From contig NZ_FPIQ01000011.1 of NCBI RefSeq assembly GCF_900119085.1, positions 31,575-95,574 on the forward strand: 64,000 nucleotides of DNA. Direction: 5' to 3'. Origin of the DNA: Nitrosovibrio sp. Nv17. GTDB lineage: Bacteria; Pseudomonadota; Gammaproteobacteria; Burkholderiales; Nitrosomonadaceae. Both the position numbers and the translations under genes were made by a program. A model generated the notes under the pieces. The model did no database searches and was not told the origin of the DNA. It saw nothing but the letters and a program-made list of their open reading frames with translations. Of this stretch, positions 56,748 through 64,000 are shown piece after piece; the first letter of the stretch is position 1, and every line of letters starts with the position of its first letter.

Positions 56748-58588
56748 GCGGGCTATGTGGCTGGATGGGCCATCGGGGCACTATCGATGAAAATCACGGG
56801 CATGTCAGGAACATGGCGGGGACGCTGGTACGTTCCGAAGGCATTCCTTCCCTGCTGGCCGGAAGGAATGCTGCACTGGCGGTGGCCGCAGGGAAAGACA
56901 GCACCCACCTGTGGCAGCATGGTGAGTTGCTCGTGGCGATTTGGGGTCACGCCGGTTTCAACGATGTGCGCCTGACCGAACTGGCCCGTGTCCAGGGTAT
57001 GGCAAAAACCTTGGCCGATGACTGGCGCGAGAAAGGGGAAAGATCCCTCGAATGCCTGACAGGGGCGTTCTCCCTATGCATCCTGGATGGAGATGCAGAT
57101 ACCGCCGTTCTCGCCATCGACCGCATGGGCATCCATCCGCTCGCCTTTCAGATTGTCGGCGAGTGCCTGGTGTTCGGCTCATCAGCGGATGCGATCAACC
57201 TGCATCCGCTGGTCAAGCCTGAAATCTGCCCCCAGGGCATATACAACTACGTGTACTTCCACATGATACCCGGCCCCGCCACCATCTACCGGGAGCAAAG
57301 ACGCCTCCTGCCCGGGGAATATCTCGTGTACCGGAATAAACACGCGAATATCGGCCGATACTGGGAGATGACGTTCGTCGAGGAGGAAAGGCGTCCCTTC
57401 GAGACACTCAGGCAGGAATTCCTGGACGTGCTGCACTCGAGCGTCCGGCACGCGATGGACGGCCACGAGGTGGGCGCCTTCCTCAGTGGCGGCACCGACA
57501 GCTCCACCATAGCCGGCATACTCGGAAAAGTCGGAGAGCAGCCTGCCCGTACGTACTCCATCGGCTTCGACGCGTCCGGCTATGACGAGATGGAATACGC
57601 GCGCATTGCCGCACGGCATTTTTCCACCCGGCACAAGGAATACTACGTCACACCCGACGACATCGTCGCGGCCATTCCGCAGGTCGCCGGGATTTTCGAC
57701 CAGCCTTTCGGCAACTCCTCTGCCGTTCCGGCATTCTACTGCGCGCGCATGGCCGTTGATGACGGTGTCACCAGGATGCTCGGCGGAGACGGCGGGGACG
57801 AACTCTTCGGCGGCAACGTGCGCTATGCCAAGCAGCATCTTTTCTCCCTGTACGAACAGGTACCCTCGGTCATCCGCAAAGGGATGGTCGAACCTCTATT
57901 GTTCGGCATGCCCGGGGGCGCGGCCCTGCCGCTGGTGCGCAAGGCCCGCAGCTATATCGAGCAGGCATCGATCACGATGCCCGCCCGCACCGAGACCTAC
58001 AACTTGCTGGAACGCTACGGCCATCAGACAGTATTCACGCCGGAATTCCTGTCGCGTGTCGATCCCGGCGATCCCGCCGACCTTCTGAATCGAATCTACC
58101 ATCAAAACGAAGCAGCTAGCCTGATCAATCGCATGCTCGCGTTCGACCGCAAATTCACGCTTGCCGACAACGACCTGCCCAAGGTGGTCAAGGCATGCGA
58201 ACTGGCCGGCGTGGACGTCGCCTTTCCTCTCATCAGCGACGAAATCACCGCCTTTTCCCTTCGGCTCGAACCCCGTCTCAAACTGAAGGGTACGCAGTTG
58301 CGATACTTCTTCAAGGAAGCATTGCGCGGATTCCTCCCGGACGAAATCATCGCCAAGCAGAAGCATGGCTTCGGCCTGCCGTTCGGCGTATGGCTGCGGC
58401 ATCACCCGCCGCTGCAAGCCCTGGCCCGCGAAAGCCTCAACGGTCTGAAGGCGCGCGCCATCGTGCAACCGGAGTTCATCGACAGGCTGTTGGGGCAGCA
58501 TCTGGACGAGCACGCGAGCTATCACGGCACCATGGTCTGGATTCTCATGATGCTGGAACAGTGGTACCGGCAGCATACTTCCCGGTAA
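56744..58588 (+). CDS. Asparagine-synthetase-like protein with degenerate glutaminase domain
   Basis: This 614-residue protein has the two-domain layout of glutamine-dependent asparagine synthetases. The C-terminal synthetase domain is intact, with the PP-loop FLSGGTDSST (247-254), LGGDGGDELFGGNVRYA and KQKHGFGLPFGVWL. The N-terminal domain begins MSGLCGWMGHRG, so the cysteine is residue 5 rather than residue 2. The RRGPD motif is missing, and the oxyanion segment NGEIYN reads WGHAGF. Glutamine-driven amidation therefore looks doubtful; free ammonia or another chemistry is possible. The start is TTG, with GGAGAA five bases upstream. As the last gene of the exosortase-A run it may modify an EPS precursor. 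Confidence 0.85.
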   Translation: MSGLCGWMGHRGTIDENHGHVRNMAGTLVRSEGIPSLLAGRNAALAVAAGKDSTHLWQHGELLVAIWGHAGFNDVRLTELARVQGMAKTLADDWREKGERSLECLTGAFSLCILDGDADTAVLAIDRMGIHPLAFQIVGECLVFGSSADAINLHPLVKPEICPQGIYNYVYFHMIPGPATIYREQRRLLPGEYLVYRNKHANIGRYWEMTFVEEERRPFETLRQEFLDVLHSSVRHAMDGHEVGAFLSGGTDSSTIAGILGKVGEQPARTYSIGFDASGYDEMEYARIAARHFSTRHKEYYVTPDDIVAAIPQVAGIFDQPFGNSSAVPAFYCARMAVDDGVTRMLGGDGGDELFGGNVRYAKQHLFSLYEQVPSVIRKGMVEPLLFGMPGGAALPLVRKARSYIEQASITMPARTETYNLLERYGHQTVFTPEFLSRVDPGDPADLLNRIYHQNEAASLINRMLAFDRKFTLADNDLPKVVKACELAGVDVAFPLISDEITAFSLRLEPRLKLKGTQLRYFFKEALRGFLPDEIIAKQKHGFGLPFGVWLRHHPPLQALARESLNGLKARAIVQPEFIDRLLGQHLDEHASYHGTMVWILMMLEQWYRQHTSR

Positions 58589-59346
58589 AAGCCCTCGGCA
58601 GGTTCGCACACCAGTCTTTCTGTCCGCGGCAACTGCAGACGCCCGCCTCGCACTGCGCCACCGGAAACGACACGGCCGGCAGTCGTATCCCGAAGGCTTC
58701 CCGGCGTGGCGCGCCACTGTGCCCCTACTCTCAATGTGGTTGAAATTATTGAAGTATCACCCACGTATCAGGGAGCAGTCGAACCAAATTGATGCTTGAC
58801 ATGAAAGCCGCCTTACAGCATACTCTTCCCCTCACATTGTAATCAATATGCATACCAGCGTGGCAAGTGGGGATATTAGCTGGAGTCGGAACACGTGTTT
58901 CGGGACGGGACGCGAGGGGGGAGCGATTGAAGCACCCGGTGGGAGCGTAGCTGGAGGAAGTCCTGTCTGACCGACATCCTCCGCAACCGGCATTCATGGT
59001 GCGGTGAAGTCGACATAAAAAAGATCACTGCGCAGTGCGACGGATATGGTGGCTTCCATGCCTTTACCTTGCAGCCCCTTCAGGCATGCCCGGCAACACG
59101 CCATCAGTGTCCTGCCGAATTTGATCCCGCACTGCAAGCACGTGATGCACTGCGAAAGCAGATTTGGCGCATTGAATCCCCGGGGTCGATGTCCGAAATG
59201 CTCCCGACTCCCTTCTCAAGCCGATGCACAGGCGTTGGGCCATCCTCCGGAACCGGCGCACCCATCCGCCACGAATGGCATCGCACGATACACGATGATT
59301 TAATGGGGGCAATACTGATGAAATATACGGAAAGAAGGAGAACATA
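58589..59346. other. Intergenic region with an orphan promoter before norS
   Basis: About 750 bases separate the EPS locus from the nitrogen module. A good sigma-70-like promoter (58796-58824) points rightward into a GC-rich stretch that has complementary segments but no credible gene. The best frame is 40 codons at 58848-58970 without a ribosome site. The last 50 bases before norS hold its ribosome site AAGGAG. Confidence 0.5.
58796..58824 (+). promoter_or_regulatory. Sigma-70-like promoter without an obvious gene
   Basis: A perfect -35 TTGACA (58796-58801) and a -10 CATACT (58819-58824) are separated by 17 bases. Transcription would begin near 58831 and run 500 bases before norS. Either it gives norS a long leader or it drives a small RNA. 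Confidence 0.5.
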
Positions 59347-59874
59347 ATGCAAGAGACCGCATGGCAGGTATCCCTTGTATTGATGCTGTTGATCGCATTC
59401 GGGGTGGTGTACGTTGCCATCAATTCGGGCAAGCGCGAGGAGGACTATGGCCCGCTGGTGAAGCGCGCTTACGGATTCCGCACCAAACTGTTCTGGGCGG
59501 TGGCGCTGGTATTCTTCCCGGCCATGATCTACAACCTGACGGACCTGCCGTACGACACCAGTCGAGCCGCTTCCAGCACGGGAACACCCCAAGTGATCAA
59601 CGTGACCGGCCACATGTGGTACTGGGAGATGGATCGAGACCAGGTCGACCTTGGACCGGTGGAGATCCGGGTCACGAGCGGAGACGTGAATCACGGCTAT
59701 GGCATCTATGACCCCAGTCTTCGCCTGATCGCCCAAACGCAGGCAATGCCGGGCTATACCAATGTGATCCGGCATACGTTCGACAAGGCGGGCACGTACC
59801 GGGTACTCTGCATGGAGTACTGCGGCATCGCGCACCACAACATGATGACCGAGTTCAAGGTCGGCAATATCTAG
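59347..59874 (+). CDS. norS: sNOR subunit II (CuA protein)
   Basis: A 175-residue heme-copper-oxidase subunit II with two membrane helices (about 6-25 and 47-64) and a CuA cupredoxin domain. The CuA ligands are visible: His116 (NHGYGIY), Cys155, Cys159, His163 and Met166 in CMEYCGIAHHNMM. It is smaller than a normal Cox2. Gene order II-I-SenC-orf1 matches the norSY-senC-orf1 cluster described in ammonia oxidizers, where it is taken to encode an NO reductase (sNOR). Ribosome site AAGGAG precedes ATG 59347. Confidence 0.88.
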   Translation: MQETAWQVSLVLMLLIAFGVVYVAINSGKREEDYGPLVKRAYGFRTKLFWAVALVFFPAMIYNLTDLPYDTSRAASSTGTPQVINVTGHMWYWEMDRDQVDLGPVEIRVTSGDVNHGYGIYDPSLRLIAQTQAMPGYTNVIRHTFDKAGTYRVLCMEYCGIAHHNMMTEFKVGNI

Positions 59875-59888
59875 AGAGGAATAAGAGC

Positions 59889-61376
59889 ATGGCAAGCTAT
59901 ACCTATACCCCAACGCCCGACTATGGGGCGAAGGCCGGCGTGCTGGCCTATCTTGTCGTCTCAGCCGTGGTCCTGCTGCTGATGATGGTCTTCGGCCTGA
60001 TCATGAGACTGGAGCATTCGCAATATACCGAGATCGGTGGACTCTGGTTCTACAAGCTGATGACGCTGCACGGTGCGGGCATGGTCGGCATCGTGGCCCT
60101 AGCGGGCGCGGCGATCATGTGGCACTTCCTGCGCCAGTACGTGGAACTTTCCACCGGTATCTTCATCGCCAACCTGATATTGTTCCTGACCGGCGTCGTC
60201 ATGATCCTCGCAAGCGTGCTCCTGGGAGACTTCCACGCCGCCTGGACCTTCCTGCACCCCCTGCCCAGCACATCGATGGGGCTGTGGAGCGAATGGGCGG
60301 CGGCGGCGTTCATGGGCGGCCTGCTGGTGATCGGCGTGGGTTTCGTGCTGCTCCACCTGGACATCGCCCGTGCGATCATCACCCGCTACGGCGGGCTCGG
60401 CCGCGGACTCGGCTGGCCACAGCTCTTCGGTCCCGACGACGGCAACGCGCCGCCGCCGGCGGTCGTCGCCAGCACCATGGTCACCATTGTCAACCTGGTC
60501 GGCCTGGTGGTGGGTGCCAGCATCCTCATCATGATGCTGATCAACCTCTACGTGCCGAGTTTCGAAGTCGATCCGCTGCTGGCCAAGGGCATGATCTACT
60601 TCTTCGGCCACGTCTTCATCAACGCGGTCATCTACATGGCGGTCATCGCGGTCTACGAGATCCTGCCGCGTTACACGCAGCGCCCGTGGAAGGCCAACAA
60701 GGTGTTCCTGGCCTCCTGGACCGCCTCCACGTTCATGGTCATGTTCATCTTCCCGCACCACCTGCTGATGGATTATGCCTATCCCAAGTGGTTCCTGATC
60801 GTCGGCCACATCATCGGCTACCTCAATACCTTCCCGATCCTGATCGTGACGGGCTACGGCGCGATGATGATCGTATACCGCTCGGGAATACGCTGGGACA
60901 TGTGCTCCAGGCTGCTGTTCGTCTCGCTCGCCGGCTGGGCGATCGGTGCGATGCCGGCCTTCATCGACGGCACCATCACGGTCAACTACGTCATGCACAA
61001 CACGCTATGGGTGCCGGGTCACTTCCATACCTATCTCCTGCTGGGCATGGTCGCAATGGTATTCGGCTTCATGTACTATCTCGTGAAGCCCAGCGAGCAT
61101 GCCACGGACAGCGCCATCGACGTGGCCGCATTCTGGGGATTCGTAGTGGGCACCATGGGATTCACGCTGAGCTTCCTGTACTCGGGCAAGATGAGCGTGG
61201 CGCGCCGCTACGCCGGGCACCTTCCGGAGTGGATTCCCTATGACCGGATCGCCTCGTTCTTCGCGGCACTGCTGATCGCCTCCGTGCTGGTGTTCATCTT
61301 CCGCTTCCTCGCGGGACTGGGCCTTGCCGGTCGGGATTACCAGCGGGCATCCCTGGCGCGAAGTCTGGCGACCTGA
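59889..61376 (+). CDS. norY: sNOR subunit I (heme-copper NO reductase-type)
   Basis: A 495-residue heme-copper oxidase superfamily subunit I with about twelve to thirteen helices. All six metal-binding His are seen: His61 (low-spin haem), His241, His290 and His291 (CuB), and His378 and His380 (haems; GHFH). The cross-linked tyrosine of true oxidases, four residues after the first CuB His, is Asn245 here (GHVFIN instead of GHPEVY). Oxygen reductases need that Tyr; NO reductases lack it. With the senC and orf1 neighbours this supports sNOR, which would reduce NO to N2O. It starts 14 bases after norS. Confidence 0.88.
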   Translation: MASYTYTPTPDYGAKAGVLAYLVVSAVVLLLMMVFGLIMRLEHSQYTEIGGLWFYKLMTLHGAGMVGIVALAGAAIMWHFLRQYVELSTGIFIANLILFLTGVVMILASVLLGDFHAAWTFLHPLPSTSMGLWSEWAAAAFMGGLLVIGVGFVLLHLDIARAIITRYGGLGRGLGWPQLFGPDDGNAPPPAVVASTMVTIVNLVGLVVGASILIMMLINLYVPSFEVDPLLAKGMIYFFGHVFINAVIYMAVIAVYEILPRYTQRPWKANKVFLASWTASTFMVMFIFPHHLLMDYAYPKWFLIVGHIIGYLNTFPILIVTGYGAMMIVYRSGIRWDMCSRLLFVSLAGWAIGAMPAFIDGTITVNYVMHNTLWVPGHFHTYLLLGMVAMVFGFMYYLVKPSEHATDSAIDVAAFWGFVVGTMGFTLSFLYSGKMSVARRYAGHLPEWIPYDRIASFFAALLIASVLVFIFRFLAGLGLAGRDYQRASLARSLAT

Positions 61377-61400
61377 TGTCATACTCCACCTGAAACTCCC

Positions 61401-62015
61401 ATGAGCCCGGTTTCACGCAGCATCATCATGACGGGGCTGGTAACCTTGCTGGGCACATGGGGGTTTTGGTTGGGAACGGACGGTTTCACCGCTTTCACTG
61501 CCGAAACGGCACGACGGGTGGAAATCCTGAAATCCCCCCGCCCCCTTCCTCCTGTCCAGCTCGTGGACCAGGATGGACACTCCTTCAGTCTCCGGGACTA
61601 TGAAGGCAAGCTGCTGGCGGTAGACTTCATCTATACCCGCTGCACTACCCTCTGCCAGAGCATGGGCATGATCTTCAAGCAGATTCGCGACCTGATTCCC
61701 GAGGAATCGCTGGGACGGGATTTCATGCTGCTCAGTATCAGCTTCGACCCGGATCACGACGATTCCGCAGGCCTGAAGAGATACGGCAAGGCATACGACG
61801 CCGATGGCCGCGTCTGGCGAATTGCGCGGGTTCCCGACAAGGCGCAGCTCGAGTCGCTGCTCGACGCCTTCGGAATCGTCGTCATTCCCGACGAGCTAGG
61901 CGAATACGAACACAATGCCGCCCTGCACCTGATCGGTCGCGATGGGAGATTACGACTCATCAGCGACATCGACAAGGCGGTGCCTTTTGCCGAACAGGTG
62001 ACGGCGCTGTTGTGA
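61401..62015 (+). CDS. senC: SCO1/SenC copper chaperone
   Basis: A 204-residue membrane-anchored thioredoxin-fold protein with the copper motif CTTLC (Cys81, Cys85) in DFIYTRCTTLCQ and a distal His (His171 in EYEHNAALHL). SenC/SCO proteins load copper into the CuA site of subunit II, here most likely NorS. It overlaps orf1 by four bases. Confidence 0.92.
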   Translation: MSPVSRSIIMTGLVTLLGTWGFWLGTDGFTAFTAETARRVEILKSPRPLPPVQLVDQDGHSFSLRDYEGKLLAVDFIYTRCTTLCQSMGMIFKQIRDLIPEESLGRDFMLLSISFDPDHDDSAGLKRYGKAYDADGRVWRIARVPDKAQLESLLDAFGIVVIPDELGEYEHNAALHLIGRDGRLRLISDIDKAVPFAEQVTALL

Positions 62016-62632
62016 TCCATACCGCATCCCGGGGCGACGGGAAAACGGCAGCGAGCCTCGCGATGCTGTATCTGTTGCTGGGCACGCCCTGGGCACGGCA
62101 CCAACTGGAAGCCTCGATGACGCTGCACATGCTGGTGCAGATGCCATTGCTCGTCATTGTCGGGATCACCGCCTGCCGCCTGCTGCCGGATTGCTGGCGG
62201 CAGCGTCTCCTTGACGGCCTGGGAGGTGCGATACCCTGTGTGGTCGTGGCCATGTTCGTTTCCAGCTACTGGATGCTGCCTCGTGCGCTGGATGCGGCAC
62301 TGACCGAACCGCTTGCCGAGATCTCAAAGTTCATCACGCTGCCATTGCTTGTCGGCTTCCTGCTTGCCCTGTCCTGGCGACGGCTCACCCTGATCGGCCG
62401 CGGGTTCGTCTGGACCAATTTCTTCAGTATGCTGGCCGTTCTCGGCTGGCTCTACATCGTGGCGCCGGTACGCATCTGCAACAGCTACCTGGTAAACGAT
62501 CAGCAGCACGCCGGCTGGTATATGGTTATACTTGCGACGCTGCTTTTTTTGTGGTGGCTCGGCACGCTGCTGGTCGGCGACGGCGGCGGCCCTCGCAAAC
62601 CATCCATAGACACGGATCGCACGCCTGAATAG
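62012..62632 (+). CDS. sNOR-associated membrane protein Orf1 (CtaG-like)
   Basis: A protein of 206 residues with about five to six hydrophobic segments, starting with GTG that overlaps the senC stop (GTGA). The HMLVQMPLLVIVG segment and the overall pattern hint at the CtaG/cytochrome oxidase assembly type. It occupies the position of orf1 in norSY-senC-orf1 clusters. A role in copper delivery or assembly of the sNOR complex is likely, but this is inferred from linkage. Confidence 0.75.
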   Translation: MIHTASRGDGKTAASLAMLYLLLGTPWARHQLEASMTLHMLVQMPLLVIVGITACRLLPDCWRQRLLDGLGGAIPCVVVAMFVSSYWMLPRALDAALTEPLAEISKFITLPLLVGFLLALSWRRLTLIGRGFVWTNFFSMLAVLGWLYIVAPVRICNSYLVNDQQHAGWYMVILATLLFLWWLGTLLVGDGGGPRKPSIDTDRTPE

Positions 62633-62669
62633 GATCGAGACAACATTTCACTAAGGAGAACTGAAGACC

Positions 62670-63515
62670 ATGGATTATCATCCGCCATTGAAACTCATGG
62701 AGGAAGTCGAGGCGGCCAGCAAGAAAAAGGCCGGCCTGGACGTGGGGAAAATGCTGGTCAAGGGATTCATGTCCGGTGCCCTGCTTGCCTACGCCACCGC
62801 GCTCGCCTTCAAGACCTCCATCGGGTTTACCGAAGGGGCTGCCGCACTCGTCGCCGGGGCCGTCTTCCCCGTGGGATTCGCCATGATCATACTGCTGGGG
62901 ATGGAACTCGCCACCGGCAATTTCGCGGTACTGCCGGTAGGCGTGGTACGGGGGAAGGTCACCACCGCGCAGATGTTCAGGAACTGGGGCTGGGTATATC
63001 TTGGCAACTTCTTTGGCTGCGTGTTCGTCGGCTTTCTGATCGCGATCGCGCTGACGGAAGCCTTCGTCGAGGGCCATGGCGCATTGGGCGACAAGATCAT
63101 CGCGGTCGCCATTTCCAAGACCCTCGTCTATGAACATGCAGGCGCCAACGGCTGGCTGACCGCATTCGTCAAGGGCATCCTTTGCAACTGGATGGTGGCG
63201 ATGGGCACGGTGCTGGGCATGGTGTCCACCTCGGCCTGGGGGAAAATCTCGTCCATCTGGCTGCCGGTATCAACCTTCTTCGCCCTGGCCTACGAGCACT
63301 CCATCGTGAACATGTTCGTCATGCCCACCGCCATCCTGCTCGGCGCCGACATCACCGTGGGGCAATGGCTGTTCTGGAACCAGATCCCCGTCACGTTGGG
63401 CAACATCGTCGGAGGCGCCGTCCTGACAGGCCTGGCGCTGCATTATTGCAACAAGGGGCCCTCCCAGGCTCCGGCGGAACAATCGTCCGTCCAAGGCACG
63501 AGGATCGCACCCTGA
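62670..63515 (+). CDS. nirC: Formate/nitrite channel, FocA/NirC family
   Basis: A 281-residue FNT-family pentameric channel with six helices. The typical features are present: the Thr82 region MELATGN, KGILCNWMVA and the central His210 in YEHSIVNMFVMP. In an ammonia oxidizer the expected substrate is nitrite, the product of HAO, so this is called NirC; formate cannot be excluded. It follows orf1 by 37 bases with ribosome site AAGGAG, and may be transcribed with the sNOR genes. Confidence 0.92.
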   Translation: MDYHPPLKLMEEVEAASKKKAGLDVGKMLVKGFMSGALLAYATALAFKTSIGFTEGAAALVAGAVFPVGFAMIILLGMELATGNFAVLPVGVVRGKVTTAQMFRNWGWVYLGNFFGCVFVGFLIAIALTEAFVEGHGALGDKIIAVAISKTLVYEHAGANGWLTAFVKGILCNWMVAMGTVLGMVSTSAWGKISSIWLPVSTFFALAYEHSIVNMFVMPTAILLGADITVGQWLFWNQIPVTLGNIVGGAVLTGLALHYCNKGPSQAPAEQSSVQGTRIAP

Positions 63516-63572
63516 GACGATGCCGGTCGGCCGCGCCCTCGGATATCCGGAGCCGGCCCATGGGTAATTTTC

Positions 63573-63601
63573 TTGACACTTGGGAAGTGCCACGCTAGGC
63601 T
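63573..63601 (+). promoter_or_regulatory. Candidate hao promoter with overlapping inverted repeat
   Basis: A perfect -35 TTGACA (63573-63578) is followed after 17 bases by a weak -10 TAGGCT (63596-63601). The inverted repeat CACTTGGGAAGTG (63577-63589) overlaps the -35 and the spacer and could be an operator. Transcription would start near 63608, leaving a leader of about 127 bases before hao. Confidence 0.5.
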
Positions 63602-63734
63602 ACCCCGTGTTTCAGGGTGGGGATACAGGCCGGATCGTTGAATACGGAGGTCCGGCAAAAGAATAGTTGTGCCTGCGGCGCGACCCGTCGAGATCGTGAC
63701 GACAGAACAACAACGAACGGAAAGGAGAGAAGAG

Positions 63735-64000
63735 ATGTCTGTGGGATTGTGCAGGCTATTGGGGGTGGTGCTGTGTTTGTTGTTGCCGGCATCGTCGTGG
63801 GCGGATTTTCCGAGCGTACCGCGGGAGTTGTACAAGGCGCTGAGTTTGGAGGATGATGCGAGTCCGAAGGAGCTGTATGAAGCGGTGAAGAAGCGCTACA
63901 AGGATCCGGCGACGGGGTCGGGGCCGGGGGCGCTGGCGCAGTACTGGGAGCCGATACCGTACAGCATGTACATGGATCCTGCGTCATTTTACAAGCCGCC
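63735..64000 (+). CDS. hao: Hydroxylamine oxidoreductase (HAO), 5' part, cut by the window end
   Basis: HAO is the multihaem periplasmic enzyme that oxidizes hydroxylamine in ammonia oxidation. Only the first 88 codons are present. A signal peptide (MSVGLCRLLGVVLCLLL, cut after SSWA) leads into a mature start DFPSVPRELYKAL, with ASPKELYEAVKKRYKDP, YWEPIPYSMYMDP and FYKPP. These match, as I recall it, the start of Nitrosomonas HAO almost segment by segment. No CxxCH lies in the visible part, as expected, since haem motifs begin after FYKPP. Ribosome site AAGGAGAG precedes ATG 63735. Codon choice is odd: about two thirds of codons end in G, unlike the C-rich neighbours. Confidence 0.9.
   Translation, partial: MSVGLCRLLGVVLCLLLPASSWADFPSVPRELYKALSLEDDASPKELYEAVKKRYKDPATGSGPGALAQYWEPIPYSMYMDPASFYKP

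Noticed and set aside
58848..58970. A 40-codon frame behind the orphan promoter
   Set aside because: No ribosome site, odd composition and no recognizable features; noncoding RNA is at least as likely.
63617..63856. A 79-codon frame overlapping the start of hao
   Set aside because: Out of frame with hao, without a ribosome site, and it translates to low-complexity residues.

Overview
This window looks like part of the chromosome of an ammonia-oxidizing proteobacterium. The decisive gene is at the right edge. The open reading frame starting at 63735 carries a Sec signal peptide, and its mature N-terminus matches hydroxylamine oxidoreductase (HAO) as I remember it from Nitrosomonas. Just upstream on the same strand are a nitrite/formate channel and a four-gene set matching the norS-norY-senC-orf1 (sNOR) cluster known from ammonia oxidizers. 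A CADD-type protein near the left end fits too, since such a protein is known from Nitrosomonas and is linked to p-aminobenzoate supply. Gene orders such as tolQRAB-pal-cpoB-queE-queC, the divergent ppc/hemCDXY pair, rnfB-nth-DUF1841 and cutA-dsbD resemble Betaproteobacteria (Nitrosomonadales). That placement is inference. The DNA is GC-rich, roughly 60 percent by eye, which would be high for Nitrosomonas.

Layout. 0-6 kb: a MetR-like regulator, the CADD protein, a small membrane protein, and a leftward housekeeping block hemA-prfA-prmC with grxD. 6-8.3 kb: a long intergenic region with alternating complementary segments, then an EpsA-type LuxR regulator and a PEP-CTERM protein. 8.7-16.7 kb: the Tol-Pal operon (ybgC-tolQRAB-pal-cpoB) running into queE, queC, aat and bpt. 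16.7-30.8 kb: mostly housekeeping genes (TPR protein, pyrD, rnfB-like, nth, DUF1841, two c-type cytochromes, uup, a pyrophosphatase-like gene, corC, ybeY, phoH, miaB, ppc). 30.9-35.1 kb: hemC-hemD-hemX-hemY, with hemY broken by a 73-bp partial duplication. 35-46 kb: a flavodoxin-reductase-like enzyme, an SDR epimerase, cutA, dsbD, a TlpA-like thioredoxin, an AsmA-like giant protein, a phosphate-type porin and DUF2024. 46-58.6 kb: a trypsin-like protease, two orphan response-regulator-like proteins and part of an exosortase-A (PEP-CTERM) exopolysaccharide locus: sugar transferase, PrsK, PrsR, acyl-CoA ligase, PLP decarboxylase and an asparagine-synthetase-like protein. 59.3-64 kb: the nitrogen module sNOR - FocA/NirC - hao.

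How the genes fit together. HAO oxidizes hydroxylamine in the periplasm. Nitric oxide and nitrite are the reactive products, so an NO-reductase-type heme-copper enzyme with its copper chaperone and a nitrite channel next to hao form a coherent production/detoxification block. Haem synthesis genes (hemA, hemC, hemD, hemX, hemY), periplasmic thiol-disulfide proteins (DsbD, TlpA-like) and small c-type cytochromes are what a cytochrome-rich lithotroph needs. The EpsA, PrsK and PrsR regulators and the EPS enzymes point to regulated matrix production with PEP-CTERM surface proteins. The exosortase itself is not in this window.

Limits: all family calls are from reading the sequence and memory. No database search or folding was run. 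I saw no rRNA, tRNA, insertion sequence or CRISPR array.
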